Origin: Nostoc favosum CHAB5714
GTDB lineage: Bacteria; Cyanobacteriota; Cyanobacteriia; Cyanobacteriales; Nostocaceae
DNA: 64,000 nucleotides
Direction: 5' to 3'
Assembly: GCF_020829495.1 (NCBI RefSeq)
Contig: NZ_JAIVFQ010000002.1
Span: 124,001 to 188,000, forward strand
Of the stretch, positions 18,371 through 28,484 are shown in pieces. How positions within the stretch are numbered: the stretch's first letter is position 1; every line of letters begins with the position of its first letter. The notes beneath the pieces were generated by a model. That model was given only the letters and a program-made list of their open reading frames with translations, was not told the DNA's origin and ran no database searches. A program made the translations under genes and the position numbers.

Positions 18371-18940
18371 ATGCTACGCCAAATTTCTTTGGGAACACTC
18401 GGTTTAACTATCGGCGGCATATTAACCATCATGGGTTTCGTCGCCTATGGTGCTGATAATGCCACATTAAATCTTGTCGGATTTTTTTACGGGATTCCTC
18501 TATTGTTGGGAGGGTTGGCGCTGAAAGCTAATGAACTCAAGCCAGTACCCTTTACCCAAACTACGTCACCGTCAGCATTGATATTGCGGGAACAGCAAGC
18601 AACTGATACTCAAAATAAAATTCGCAAAGACATCACCCGATATTGTTACGGTCAAGATGCTCATCTAGATACAACACTTTCTTTTCTGGGTTTGAGTCCC
18701 TCAGACCAGGAACGACCAACAGTAACAGGCTTGCGAGAAACAGAAGTTAATGGCAGCTATGCCCTAATTTTAGAATTTGATTCACCGCTAATACCAATTG
18801 ATGTCTGGCAAACAAAGCAGGAAAAAATGACCAACTATTTTGGTCCTGGATTGAAGGTTGAAATAACGCAGCCATCTGAAAATACAATTGAGCTAGCACT
18901 GATCAATACTCAAAAAGAGTCACTAGTCACTAGTCAATAG
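18371..18940 (+). CDS. DUF2854 family membrane protein
   Basis: This 189-residue protein has two N-terminal membrane helices (LGTLGLTIGGILTIMGFVAYG and LNLVGFFYGIPLLLGGLALKA) and a soluble C-terminal domain starting at about residue 85 (RKDITRYCYGQDAHLDTTLSFLGL). This layout fits the DUF2854 family of cyanobacteria and plastids, whose role is not established. It sits alone between a MITE-like element and a repeat region. The ATG at 18371 immediately precedes the first helix. Confidence 0.8.
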   Translation: MLRQISLGTLGLTIGGILTIMGFVAYGADNATLNLVGFFYGIPLLLGGLALKANELKPVPFTQTTSPSALILREQQATDTQNKIRKDITRYCYGQDAHLDTTLSFLGLSPSDQERPTVTGLRETEVNGSYALILEFDSPLIPIDVWQTKQEKMTNYFGPGLKVEITQPSENTIELALINTQKESLVTSQ

Positions 18941-19126
18941 TCAAGAACAAAAATTATCGTTACCCAAACTCGATTCTTTTATGTAGCAATTCTGAATCAA
19001 ACGAGCATATCCCTTACTTATCAAAGAAGTTGGGGTCTGCCAATACGGTTCAGATAAGCAGGGGGAGCAAGGGAGGCAGGGGAAGAAAGAGGGTATTGTT
19101 GAGTAACTCTTCTCTCACCCTGCTTC

Positions 19127-19241
19127 CAATACTGCGTAGGTTAAGCCTAAAATATAACTCCAATGTATGTTGGGTTGAGGAACAAGACCCAACATTTTCA
19201 GGGCTTTGTTGGGTAACACTTAAGTTCAACCCAACCTACAA
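19127..19241. repeat. Degraded copy of the CAATACTGC palindromic element
   Basis: Shares CAATACTGCGTAGGTT, the GGGTTGAGGAACAAGACCCAAC palindrome and the end CAACCCAACCTAC with the element at 16686-16823. The right terminus GCAGTATTG is missing. Confidence 0.55.
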
Positions 19242-19303
19242 ATCTGCTGTCTGTTATGCTACTTCTTAATTGACTTTTTTCTTCTTTACCGCTAACCAAA
19301 AAG

Positions 19304-19564
19304 TTACTTTTCTAAACGAACTGCATACCACTGCAAATATTGCCCAGGAGCAATATCTAATTCGCAGGTGGTGTCAAGTAAATATTGTGCTTGAGCTTCC
19401 GTAGTATCAAACTTTTGCAAATCAGGCGGCAAATCTTGAATTATGAGTTGTTGGAGAGTTTTTTTGAGCTTTTCTAATAACTCTGATTGTGTCAGAAATT
19501 GTTCTGGTTGATTTGTTTCTAGAACAACAAAGTGATCTTGCTGATACATTAATGAGTCTGGCAT
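19304..19564 (-). CDS. CRR7-like protein
   Basis: This 86-residue soluble protein (MPDSLMYQQDHFVVLETNQP at the start, LDIAPGQYLQWYAVRLEK at the end) matches my memory of the cyanobacterial and plant chlororespiratory reduction 7 family, about 85-90 residues long. In plants CRR7 is needed for NDH complex accumulation; the cyanobacterial role is less clear. The gene is alone, followed by a long AT-rich gap. The family assignment is from pattern memory only. Confidence 0.7.
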   Translation of the reverse strand: MPDSLMYQQDHFVVLETNQPEQFLTQSELLEKLKKTLQQLIIQDLPPDLQKFDTTEAQAQYLLDTTCELDIAPGQYLQWYAVRLEK

Positions 19565-20148
19565 TTGAAAGATTTAGTGAATGTAAATAGAATTTGATTT
19601 TTGGATGAAATAAAGATGGCAGTTTTATATGTTAATTCTGAAGTAACTGTCAAATTTAGTTTTTCAATAAGTCTTAATTTAGCATATCTAACTTTATAGA
19701 ATATTAGCTAGTAAATCGCTATCTTTATATAAGAAATAACTATAATTTTTAATTTAGCTAAAATATATCGGAATTAAATAATAATTTTTAATTATTTTAT
19801 TAACGCAGAGTGAGTCGACAATAAAGCTTTCTACCAAGGTACATTTATATTCTATGTAATTATACTAGACCTGCGTAATCCTTGCCGAATAGAATAAATT
19901 TGATTCAAGTAATATTAATATTTAGTTTTAACTATCTTCTGAGCGCACTTGTGATTTTTGCTTTGCCCTGTATCGTTAGGTTTCTAAGCTAACTACACAA
20001 CTAAATAAGTAAGGTCTGCATTTGCAATTTTTAAAAAAATCGCAATTTTACTTTAACAATGGGGAAATATAAAAGTAACATTTCCTCGCCTAACCATAGG
20101 CGAACAAAAAGGTAAAAATTGCCTTCGTGTTCCAATTATAGATTGTCT
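19565..20148. other. AT-rich intergenic region, no gene seen
   Basis: This region of more than 570 bp lies between the CRR7-like gene and the CBS-like fragment. It is strongly AT-rich (for example ttaaataataatttttaattatttta). No ORF, tRNA or stable hairpin stands out. It should hold divergent promoters. Confidence 0.5.
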
Positions 20149-20349
20149 ATGCAACTTAGTTATCTACCGCTTGCTTGGCTCAGTAACACAAGAGCCTCTA
20201 TTGTCAAAAAACAGTTGATTGTGAAGCCAGACACACCTTTGCCGCAAATCCTGGCATTGATGAAAAGAGCGATCGCCCCCATGCGATTGAGTTGTATAGC
20301 CTTTTTCAGGATAGTTCTGCAAGTGGAAGGCAACTCATGTCAGGCATAA
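20149..20349 (+). pseudogene. Possible truncated CBS-domain fragment
   Basis: A 66-codon frame begins MQLSYLPLAWLSN and contains LIVKPDTPLPQILALMKRA. This resembles the first strand and helix of CBS domains that often begin cyanobacterial sensor proteins (xxVxPDTPLxxvlxLM). After about residue 45 the frame loses similarity and runs 13 bp into the response-regulator gene. It may be the relic of a longer CBS-receiver-GGDEF protein, or a short translated leader. Evidence is weak. Confidence 0.35.
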
Positions 20350-21362
20350 CTCCATTTTCTGTTTCTAAGCAACCACCACTGATTCTAGTAGCTGATGATG
20401 ACAAGACCATCCGAGTATTGTTACGTAAAGCTATGGAACAAGAAGGTTATCGAGTGGTTGACGTTAATGATGGTAAGCAATGTTTAGATGCTTACGAGAC
20501 TATCAAACCGGATATAGTTTTGCTAGATGCTGTAATGCCTGTAATGGATGGTTTTACCTGCTGTAAGCACTTGCTCCAGATTGCCAGGAATAATTTAATC
20601 TCAGCCCTTGCAACCTTTGATACTGACTCCGGCCTTAATAATACGATGATCTCCAAGATATGGGAGCGCACTCCCATATTGATGATTACATGCTTGGATG
20701 ATGAAGAATCCGTAGACCGTGCTTTTGAAGCAGGGGCGACTGATTATGTCACTAAGCCAATTCACTGGCCTGTATTGCGCCAGCGATTGCGTCACCTGCT
20801 ACAGCAAGCGCAAGTATACAAACAGTTAGAGGCAGCAAACCAAGCTTTGCACCACCTCGCCAATGTAGATGGCTTAACTGAGTTGGCAAATCGTCGCCGT
20901 TTTGACGATTATCTCAATACTCAGTGGATTAATCTGGCACAAGAGGAATCTCCCCTGTCAATGATTTTGTGTGATATTGACTATTTTAAATTTTATAACG
21001 ATAAATATGGTCATCCTGCTGGGGATGTCTGTTTACAAAAGGTGGGTGCTGTATTAAGCCTCAAGGCGCAAAAACATCAGGATTTAGTAGCGCGTTATGG
21101 TGGAGAAGAATTTGCTGTGATTATGCCATACACTCCTGCATCTGGCGCAGTTCACGTTGCCGCAGCGATACAAGAGGGAATCAAAGATTTGCAAATTGTT
21201 CACGATGGCTCTGCGGTGAGTCAGCATGTCACGCTAAGTATGGGCGTAGCTACTGTTGTCCCCACTTGGGAATCCTCACCTTCAGATTTGATTGTGCGGG
21301 CAGATAAAGCACTCTACCAAGCAAAGGCCGGGGGACGCGATCGCTTTATCTCAAGTTGTTAG
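20337..21362 (+). CDS. Response regulator with GGDEF diguanylate cyclase domain
   Basis: The 341-residue protein joins a receiver domain (VADDDKT, phosphoacceptor in IVLLDAVMPVMDGF, Lys in TDYVTKPIHW) to a GGDEF domain (NVDGLTELANRRRFDDYL, DIDYFKFYNDKYGHPAGD, active-site loop RYGGEEFAVIMP). The GGEEF motif is intact, so it should make cyclic di-GMP when phosphorylated. The receiver has an insertion (ARNNLISALATFDTDSGLNNTMISKIWERT) between strands. The ATG at 20337 is preferred because GGAAGG lies 8 bp upstream; an in-frame TTG at 20292 is less likely. Confidence 0.92.
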   Translation: MSGITPFSVSKQPPLILVADDDKTIRVLLRKAMEQEGYRVVDVNDGKQCLDAYETIKPDIVLLDAVMPVMDGFTCCKHLLQIARNNLISALATFDTDSGLNNTMISKIWERTPILMITCLDDEESVDRAFEAGATDYVTKPIHWPVLRQRLRHLLQQAQVYKQLEAANQALHHLANVDGLTELANRRRFDDYLNTQWINLAQEESPLSMILCDIDYFKFYNDKYGHPAGDVCLQKVGAVLSLKAQKHQDLVARYGGEEFAVIMPYTPASGAVHVAAAIQEGIKDLQIVHDGSAVSQHVTLSMGVATVVPTWESSPSDLIVRADKALYQAKAGGRDRFISSC

Positions 21363-21373
21363 TTGTTAGTTGT

Positions 21374-21408
21374 CATTAGTCATTAGTCATTAGTCATTAG
21401 TCATTAGT
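21374..21408. repeat. Heptanucleotide tandem repeat CATTAGT x5
   Basis: Five exact copies of CATTAGT follow the GGDEF gene, flanked by degenerate GTTAGTT units. These 7-bp arrays are typical of heterocystous cyanobacterial intergenic DNA. Confidence 0.9.
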
Positions 21409-21622
21409 GAATGACCAGAAATAAAAAGGTACAGAGCAAGTAAATTTATTTATGGAAAATAAAAAAATGTATTTCGAGACACGTAGTGCAAGAAATACTA
21501 CGTCAGTTGACTCAGGCAAATAAATTTATTTATGGTTACTGAGCGTAGCCGAAGTATGGGCTTGGTAAATTTTTGACTTTTGACTTTTGATTTTTGACTT
21601 CCCCAAAGGGGCTGACCAATCT

Positions 21623-22837
21623 CTAAGAAGGATAAACTGGTAGTGTGAAGTGGAACGATGCTCCGTTATTGGGAGCAGAGTCTACCCAAATTTGACCATA
21701 ATGTGCCAGGATGATGCGTTGACATAAACAAAGACCAATCCCATAACCTTCTGTACCTTCATCCCGTTGCAGGCGGAAGTGATTTTCAAAGATGCGATCG
21801 CGATTTTCTACAGGAATCCCAGGCCCAGTATCGCCGATACTAAACTGAACTTTTTGGGTAGTGCGATGCAATCCGGCAACGCTAATCTTGCCACCTTCTG
21901 GGGTATATTTGATAGCATTATCCAACAGATTCACCAGCACTTGGCGGATGCGTTCTGGGTCTGCATATACATAAGGCAGGTCATTAGGAATATCTGTTTC
22001 TACCTCTTGGGATTTGGCGGTGTAGCGATCGCACAATTCTTCTAGTACATCTAAGCAGAGTTTACCTAGCTGTACCTTTTGTGGTAGAATAGGTAACTCT
22101 GTATCTTTGCCACGACCTACCTGTAAAAGGTCAGCAATCATCCGGTCAATGACCTTAGTTTGATTGCGGGCTTGTTTTAATAAATGCGCCGTCATGGATG
22201 GCTTGAGGCGCTGAAATTGCCCCGTCTCTAAATTGTAATTAGATTGGAGAGTTTCGATGGCGATCGCGGCAGCAGTTAGCGGATTGCGAAGATCGTGCGC
22301 CAGCATAGCAATCACCCGATCTTTAAACTGTAGCTGCTCTTGGAGATTATCTTTTTCCTGTTTCAAGCGAAAAATTTCGTCTGAGAGTCGAATTAGTTCC
22401 GCAGAAACAGCAACTGAACGAATAGTGGATTTGGGTGATGTCGCCCTACCATTGTCGTCTATACGTTCTTGTAAGTCTTCCTGTACTTTTAAGAAGGTGT
22501 CTACAGCAGCTTGCCAGCGAGGCCACCAGTTTTTCAATTGCGCTATGATATTACTCCCAGCCAAAACCTGTCGTGGTTCCGGATGGATTTTGATTAAAGC
22601 TGGCGTTGCTATCAATTTAAAGTGTTCTGCTAAGTAAGGTTGTTGTCCAACATCGATAGTTTCAAGTTCAAAACTATACTCAGCCTGCAATTCTTTTAAG
22701 TAAGCACGGATTCGCTGCACTTGTTGTCGGGACTTGGGTCGTCCATCGATAAACAGTAGCAGCTGGAGTGGAGCCTCAGAATAAATAGGCTGATCCTGGG
22801 AAACTTGCATGTAATCGTGTTTCAGCACTGGTAACAA
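21623..22837 (-). CDS. sasA: Clock-output sensor kinase SasA (KaiB-like domain histidine kinase)
   Basis: This 404-residue protein has a thioredoxin-like KaiB-related N-terminal domain (about residues 15-110: [20 protein letters not shown]...[22 protein letters not shown]), then a histidine kinase core with H box [15 protein letters not shown] box [14 protein letters not shown]1 DTGPGIP and G2 [12 protein letters not shown]. SasA binds KaiC and phosphorylates the regulator RpaA to pass clock timing to transcription. It is normally unlinked to kaiABC, as here. A second Met at residue 10 is an alternative start. No transmembrane segment is seen. Confidence 0.93.
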   Translation of the reverse strand: MLPVLKHDYMQVSQDQPIYSEAPLQLLLFIDGRPKSRQQVQRIRAYLKELQAEYSFELETIDVGQQPYLAEHFKLIATPALIKIHPEPRQVLAGSNIIAQLKNWWPRWQAAVDTFLKVQEDLQERIDDNGRATSPKSTIRSVAVSAELIRLSDEIFRLKQEKDNLQEQLQFKDRVIAMLAHDLRNPLTAAAIAIETLQSNYNLETGQFQRLKPSMTAHLLKQARNQTKVIDRMIADLLQVGRGKDTELPILPQKVQLGKLCLDVLEELCDRYTAKSQEVETDIPNDLPYVYADPERIRQVLVNLLDNAIKYTPEGGKISVAGLHRTTQKVQFSIGDTGPGIPVENRDRIFENHFRLQRDEGTEGYGIGLCLCQRIILAHYGQIWVDSAPNNGASFHFTLPVYPS

Positions 22838-24501
22838 CCCGGCGACGCTTTACAGAAAGTAAAATAGACTGACGGTTGTCGATGGTCGTTGTTTTTTCTT
22901 CAATTTAATATCTATCTATTTTAGATTCTTAATACTCTTATCAGTTCTGCGTTTTTGACATCAGACATATCTTTTTCAGCCTTTTGCCCTGTTTTGGTTA
23001 ACTTTATCTCCAAGAAACACCCTTATCCTTGAATATAAGTCTTAATTTGCCTTGAAGCAAAAATTTTCGCCAGAGCTAGCAGGTGAAAGGTTTAACACTA
23101 TGTCAATTCGAGTACTTGCTTTGAACAAGTGATCACCGAAGCAAACGCAGATGCTAATTGTATCTAATCTATCAGGAAGTTGTTAACTGTTCAGACCAAG
23201 TTTGTAGAGGGCTTTCTCAACCGCCAGTGCATCCGATGAAGTGTCTTTTTTGCCTCTACCCAATCCTAGTAATGATTGGGAAAACAGTCACAGCTAACTA
23301 TGTACTGTCTCTATAACTTGCGAAGCGCACCCTCTGCCCAGCCTTCCTAAAATAACCCCTACCCTATACCAGAAGAACAGGGGATGGATTGCCAAAGAGA
23401 AAACTTTGGATAACATAGAGGCGATGCCTACGGCGGTAAACTACGCCCTTTTAGAGAAAGCACTCACTGCTTTCGAGGCTGCCAAGAAACTCTTGACTAT
23501 AGCACAAGTAACACTTACCCCAGAAAATCAATTTAGAGATACTAGGGAAACTGCTGCGACACTTGACTGCTTTGCCTATCACCCCGCCCCCAAGAACCAC
23601 AACTTACGCTAAGTTCCTGGAATTGCTTAATAGTGGCATTTCCACCTATTGCCTTATTCAGCTTACCATCGTCAGATGAATAATTTCCAGAATCGATTGT
23701 AAGCAAGCGTTAGCGTTCTTTATCTATTCCCCTCCTTGGATGAGGCTAAAGGGGGCTTTAGTCCTAGTCTATCACTTCAGTTGCTTGGCGTAGGTTTTGC
23801 CCGCACTTCGGCTGCGCTCAGTGACCGCCGTAGGCATCGCATTACAACTAGTGCATCTTGAAGAAGATTAAAGCTTTTGCTAGCTACACTCTTCTTTGGT
23901 GAGTTAACAATCAGTTATCGGTGCCGATTGAATATTTCCAGAACTATCTAAAAATTTGATTCTCAATCTAGTAGTCTGCCACATTAATTTTGATCAGTTA
24001 GTAGTGGGTGGCTCTAGCTCTCATCTAAGCACAGTCCCTTAACCTGTCATAATACCTGTGAGCTTAGAGCATCCAAATCACAAAACTCTTATCTAGCAAG
24101 TATTTCAGGTTTATTTCTGTTTTTTTCCCAAAAATGTTAGTTTGCCAGAATTTTAGGGAACTCTATAAATAAGCATGGGAATTATCAAAACCTAATGGCT
24201 GTAAAACAAAGACAATACGGTAGCTTTTTGCTACCGTTTACTCATTTTTAGAGATATCATCTTCACCAACAGAGACATTTACGAAGAAGACGCCGTGAGT
24301 CTGTAGTGTCTTTTGGTGATATTAAGAGTTAGAAAAGCAGAGGGAGCTGGCGTTGCAGGGGAAGCAGAGGGAGAATGCCCAATACTCCGGCAACCCTCAG
24401 TACAAGTACCCAATGCCCCATGACCCATTCCCCATTCCCCATTCCCATTTAATGAACAGTCTGCGCTAGGGTAGGAATTGAAACTCAATTTGTGATTTCC
24501 T
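22838..24501. other. Long repeat-bearing intergenic region without a convincing gene
   Basis: The 1.66-kb gap contains short repeats of the GCGATGCCTACGGCGGTAAAC type (23423 onward and, inverted, 23825 onward). A short frame at 23406-23612 is partly made of that repeat and is not accepted as a gene. An isolated hairpin is at 24217-24237, and degenerate heptamer runs (ccccattcccc) occur near 24410-24450. No RNA gene was recognised. Confidence 0.5.
24217..24237. terminator. Isolated 8-bp hairpin with T-rich loop
   Basis: ACGGTAGC, a TTTTT loop and GCTACCGT form a perfect stem, followed on the + strand by TTACTCATTTTT. It could end a small + strand transcript, but no gene is visible for over 1 kb upstream on that strand. 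Confidence 0.4.
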
Positions 24502-25896
24502 GTGCTTCCCTGTAAACGTCCAGCTGTATTTCTAATTTGGGCTGTTCTACTGACTTCGTTAACAGCCTGTGCTAACAGTCCAGTCGCCAAAAACCTTGAG
24601 GAATCTTTGGCGGCAGATCCGAAGCTGCAAAGCAATCCAGTTGTCTTTGGAGAATCTCAGAGTAACCAACCGCAAGCACAGCAAAACGAATCAACAGTTC
24701 AGTTACCACCTGATTTCCCTAAAGATATCCCCCTATATTCCAATGCCAAACTACAGGAAGTTACACCTGCTAGCGGCTCAGAAAACAGAGTCTCAACTCG
24801 TTGGTTGAGTTCTGACCCCAGCAACTTTATTGCTAGCTTTTATAGTAGCCAGTTTCAAACAAATAACTGGCAGATTTTGCAACAGCCAACAGATGATGCA
24901 GGAGGTGCTTTTGAGGCACGTCGTAACGATTTGCTGTTGAAGGTTTCCATTCAGCCTAAATCAGTTACTAACGCCACACCTAATCAACCCCAAACAGCCA
25001 CTGAATTACTGATTGAGTACGTACCAAATAGTACTGCAACGGCACAACCTACCCCGACTACAAGTCCTAACGAAACTACTAACGCCGTTCCTCAACCAGG
25101 AGATTCCCAGTTTATTGGCCCGGTATCACCCGCAAACTTGGCAGCACAGCCACCAAGCACAGCTAATAACCAAACAACTCCTACAGCCACAGCCGAATCT
25201 CAGGAATTCAACGATCTGAATAAGGCACCGCAAGAATGGCGGCAACACATCCAAGATTTGGCTGCATTAGGTGTTTTGTCTATAGAACCAGAAGCAACCA
25301 AGAGTAACTCTACTACCACAACTAACCAGTTTGAACCCGGTAAAATCGTTACACATCGGGAATATGCTCGTTGGCTAATTGCTGCTAACAATGCTATGTA
25401 TGCCAGCAATCCAGCTAAACAAATTCGCTTGGCATCAGAAACTACTCAACCAGTTTTTAGTGATGTGTCCGCAAAAGATCCTGATTTTCCAGCAATTCAA
25501 GGATTAGCCGAAGCTGGGTTAATTCCCAGTCCTTTGTCTGGAGATTCTACAGTAGTTTTGTTTCGTCCTGATGCACCCCTAACGCGGGAACAGTTGCTGC
25601 TATGGAAATTACCTCTAGATACTCGCCAAGCTTTACCCTCTGCTAACTTAGATGCGATCAAACAAACCTGGGGTTTCCAAGACGCGGCGCGAATTGACCC
25701 AAAGGCTTTAAGAGCAGTGTTGGCTGATTACCAAAATGGCGAACAATCGAATATTCGGCGGGTGTTTGGTTATACGACTCTGTTTCAACCCAAAAAACCA
25801 GTAACTCGTGCTGAGGCTGCTACAGCTTTGTGGTATTTCGGCAGTCAGGGTGAGGGTGTGTCGGCTACTGAGGCTTTGAAATTAAAGCGAAGTTAA
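24502..25896 (+). CDS. SLH-domain lipoprotein
   Basis: The 464-residue product starts at GTG and has a lipobox-type signal (AVLLTSLTAC, Cys at about residue 23), so it is probably lipid-anchored. Residues about 30-155 form a domain with FPKDIPLYSNAKLQEVTP and SNFIASFYSSQFQTNNWQIL. A Thr/Pro/Gln-rich linker (about 155-235) follows, then SLH-type segments (IQDLAALGVLSIEP, REYARWLIAANNAMY, VFSDVSAKDPDFPAIQGLAEAGLIP, FQPKKPVTRAEAATALWYF). SLH modules attach proteins to cell-wall polymers. The gene stands alone between long intergenic gaps. Confidence 0.85.
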   Translation: MLPCKRPAVFLIWAVLLTSLTACANSPVAKNLEESLAADPKLQSNPVVFGESQSNQPQAQQNESTVQLPPDFPKDIPLYSNAKLQEVTPASGSENRVSTRWLSSDPSNFIASFYSSQFQTNNWQILQQPTDDAGGAFEARRNDLLLKVSIQPKSVTNATPNQPQTATELLIEYVPNSTATAQPTPTTSPNETTNAVPQPGDSQFIGPVSPANLAAQPPSTANNQTTPTATAESQEFNDLNKAPQEWRQHIQDLAALGVLSIEPEATKSNSTTTTNQFEPGKIVTHREYARWLIAANNAMYASNPAKQIRLASETTQPVFSDVSAKDPDFPAIQGLAEAGLIPSPLSGDSTVVLFRPDAPLTREQLLLWKLPLDTRQALPSANLDAIKQTWGFQDAARIDPKALRAVLADYQNGEQSNIRRVFGYTTLFQPKKPVTRAEAATALWYFGSQGEGVSATEALKLKRS

Positions 25897-26216
25897 AGCG
25901 ATGCCTACGATGAGCTAGACCATTATGTTGCGGTTAGTCCGTCGCTAACGCATAAAAGTGGGCAATTTCCAGGCTTTAGCATGTAAATTTTGCCATTTAT
26001 TTGTAATATAGCTATTTTTTATCAAGAAAATGTAAATCTAACTATTTTCAGCGTTTTTACCTGTGTTTAATAAATTTTTGAGGAATAGTTAAGTAAAACA
26101 ATGTAAATTAACTCAATAGGCGTACTTAGTTTTGAAGTAAGTCAAAAAACAAGTTGTCAGACTATCACCCTTTCATTACTATTAAACAAATTAAAAATAC
26201 CACAGGTAAAACGAAG
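25897..26216. other. AT-rich intergenic region upstream of the GDSL esterase
   Basis: It contains a short GCGATGCCTACGATGAGC repeat just after the stop codon, then AT-rich sequence that should hold the esterase promoter. No RNA or gene was seen. Confidence 0.45.
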
Positions 26217-27296
26217 ATGAAAAAACAAGCTGTAGCAGTAGGATTTGTTCTCCTATCTTTCATGTTGCCGCTCAAAGCGAGTGCTGCGAGTTTTACCAAA
26301 TTTTATGTATTTGGCGACAGTCTTTCTGATACTGGAAATGTTTTCACTGCTACTAATGGTTTAGTCGCTCCGACAACAGCCATTCCTCAAGATCCACCCT
26401 ACTTTCAAGGGCGTTTTTCTAATGATCAGGTGTGGGTAGACTACCTGGGAGATCAACTAGGATTAAAACCCTCTCCATACATTACTTTAAATACTACTAT
26501 TCCCAATCAAGGTATTAATTTTGCTGTGGGCGGTGCTAGTTCTGGTCAGGGTAATGCTGTTGTTCCTAGTGCGCCTTTACCGGGAGTACTAGAGCAAGTC
26601 GGCTTGTTGACGCAACCGATTATACAAGACAATCAGAAGCTTGATCCGAATGCTCTTTATGCTGTATGGGGAGGTGCAAATGATTATGTGTTTGGTCAAG
26701 CTACCAATGCAGCTCAAACAGTCCAGAATTTATCAGATGCAGTACGGTTACTTGCCTCATCTGGCGCAAAAAATATTTTAGTCTTTAACTTACCTGATTT
26801 GGGCAAGATTCCATTTGCATTCGCTACAGGTCTATCTAGCAACTTGACTGGTTTGACAAATGATCATAACAAGAGATTAGCAGAGGAATTAGGCAAATTT
26901 AGCAATAACTCGGACTTGAATCTGATTTCTGTGGATGTGTTTTCCCTATTTAATCAAATACAAGCAAATTCAGGGAAATTTGGGTTTCAAGATGTGGCTA
27001 ACCCTTGCGTAGTAGGGAATTCCCAGACAATCATCAGTGTATGCCCTCAACCAAACGATTATTTGTTCTTTGACTCTGTGCATCCAACAACAGGCGTTCA
27101 TAAGTTAGTAGCAGATACTGCACTGGCAGCGATTGAGGCTAAGTCTGTCCCGGAACCTGCGATAAACTTGGGAATTTTAGCCCTTGGTGCTTTTGGTGCG
27201 GTAGGAGTGCTGAAGCGTCAACAAAAAAGGTCAGCACTTGTATCAGCAGGTCGGGTTATTGATGCACAATTGTCTCATACAACAGTTGAAAACTAA
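26217..27296 (+). CDS. GDSL/SGNH-family esterase with PEP-CTERM sorting tail
   Basis: This 359-residue protein has a signal peptide (MKKQAVAVGFVLLSFMLPLKASA). The SGNH blocks are visible: the nucleophile Ser in FGDSLSDTGN (block I), the Asn of WGGANDYVFG (block III) and the Asp/His pair in FDSVHPTTGVH (block V). It should hydrolyse ester or lipid substrates outside the cytoplasm. The C-terminus (VPEPAINLGILALGAFGAVGVLKRQQKR) is a PEP-CTERM signal, implying exosortase-type sorting. ATG 26217 is chosen because it begins the signal peptide. The M42 peptidase gene starts 13 bp later. Confidence 0.9.
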   Translation: MKKQAVAVGFVLLSFMLPLKASAASFTKFYVFGDSLSDTGNVFTATNGLVAPTTAIPQDPPYFQGRFSNDQVWVDYLGDQLGLKPSPYITLNTTIPNQGINFAVGGASSGQGNAVVPSAPLPGVLEQVGLLTQPIIQDNQKLDPNALYAVWGGANDYVFGQATNAAQTVQNLSDAVRLLASSGAKNILVFNLPDLGKIPFAFATGLSSNLTGLTNDHNKRLAEELGKFSNNSDLNLISVDVFSLFNQIQANSGKFGFQDVANPCVVGNSQTIISVCPQPNDYLFFDSVHPTTGVHKLVADTALAAIEAKSVPEPAINLGILALGAFGAVGVLKRQQKRSALVSAGRVIDAQLSHTTVEN

Positions 27297-27309
27297 ACTA
27301 ACTGTATTG

Positions 27310-28353
27310 ATGTGGGATTACGATCGCTTATTTCAAATTATTGAAGAATTAATCATGCACCATTCTCCTAGTGGTGCAGAAGCTGAGATTAACCAGTTGT
27401 TGATGCAACGATTTGCGGCGCTGGGTGTGGAAGTCTGGTGCGATCGCGCCGATAATATTATTGCCAAGATTCCAGGGAAAAGTCCAGACCGAGCGATTGC
27501 CATCACCGCACACAAAGACGAAATTGGCGCGATTGTCAAGAGTCTCGCTGATGAAGGTCGTGTGGAAGTCCGCAAACTCGGCGGTTCTTTTCCCTGGGTT
27601 TACGGCGAAGGCGTTGTCGATTTACTCGGAGATAACGAAACCATTAGCGGTATTCTCAGCTTTGGTTCCCGCCATGTTTCTCACGAATCGCCCCAGAAAG
27701 TGCAGCAGGAAGATACTACTGTTAAGTGGGAAAATGCCTGGATTGAAACGAAGCTCACTACGGCTGAATTAGAAGCAGCTGGCATTCGACCTGGAACTAG
27801 AATGGTAATTGGCAAGCATCGCAAGCATCCAATTCGGTTAAAGGATCATATTGCTGGTTACACTTTGGATAACAAAGCCTCTGTTGCGATTCTGCTAGCT
27901 TTGGCTGAAAACCTGAAACAGCCAGTTGTTGATGTTTATCTGGTGGCGTCAGCAAAAGAAGAAGTGGGAGCAATTGGGGCGCTATTTTTCACCCAAAATC
28001 AGCCTTTGGATGCTTTAATTGCTTTAGAAATTTGTCCATTATCTGAGGAATATCCTGTTAAAGATGGGGAAAGCCCTGTAATTTTATCTCAAGATGCTTA
28101 TGGAATATATGATGAGGGGCTAAATCGACAACTGCGCCACAGTGCCAAGCAACTCGATATGCCAGTGCAGTTAACAACTCTGAGTGGGTTTGGTAGTGAT
28201 GCTTCAATTGCCATGAAATTTGGCCATGTTGGGCGTGCTGCTTGTTTGGCATTTCCCACACAAAATACACATGGGTATGAAATTGCTCATTTAGGAGCGA
28301 TCGCTAATTGTATCGATTTGTTAAAAGCTTTCTGCGAAACTGAGTTTGAGTGA
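27310..28353 (+). CDS. M42-family metallopeptidase (glutamyl aminopeptidase/cellulase M type)
   Basis: The 347-residue protein shows the M42 di-zinc peptidase pattern: HHSPSGAEAEINQLL at the start, metal ligands in ITAHKDEIGAIV, YTLDNKASVAILLALAE and SAKEEVGAIGA, then CPLSEEYPV and FGSDASIAMK. M42 enzymes are cytoplasmic aminopeptidases on short peptides. The ATG at 27310 (MWDYDRLF) is chosen because further upstream codons overlap the esterase gene. The 13-bp spacing suggests co-transcription with the esterase, though their functions are not obviously linked. Confidence 0.9.
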   Translation: MWDYDRLFQIIEELIMHHSPSGAEAEINQLLMQRFAALGVEVWCDRADNIIAKIPGKSPDRAIAITAHKDEIGAIVKSLADEGRVEVRKLGGSFPWVYGEGVVDLLGDNETISGILSFGSRHVSHESPQKVQQEDTTVKWENAWIETKLTTAELEAAGIRPGTRMVIGKHRKHPIRLKDHIAGYTLDNKASVAILLALAENLKQPVVDVYLVASAKEEVGAIGALFFTQNQPLDALIALEICPLSEEYPVKDGESPVILSQDAYGIYDEGLNRQLRHSAKQLDMPVQLTTLSGFGSDASIAMKFGHVGRAACLAFPTQNTHGYEIAHLGAIANCIDLLKAFCETEFE

Positions 28354-28430
28354 TAATTCTAGGCTTTCACCTGAGTGAAATGATGTTGATTACTTACTTT
28401 GGGTAGTGAATCAACTTTTTGTGGCAAAAT

Positions 28431-28461
28431 AAAAGCGTTATGCTGCAAACACAACGCTTTT
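28431..28461. terminator. Hairpin between convergent genes
   Basis: AAAAGCGTT and AACGCTTTT form a 9-bp stem around a 13-nt loop. On the minus strand it is followed by ATTTTGCC. It could serve as a bidirectional terminator for the peptidase transcript (+) and the tRNA-side transcript (-). Confidence 0.5.
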
Positions 28462-28484
28462 GAAAACGTAAAGAAAGGTTGTTC

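Noticed and set aside
19030-19269. 79-codon + frame ending LKFNPTYKSAVCYATS
   Set aside because: Consists of palindromic repeat sequence related to 16686-16823.
23406-23612. 68-codon + frame (MDNIEAMPTAVNYALLEKAL...)
   Set aside because: Its N-terminal part is a translated short dispersed repeat and no ribosome-binding site is clear; kept as intergenic.
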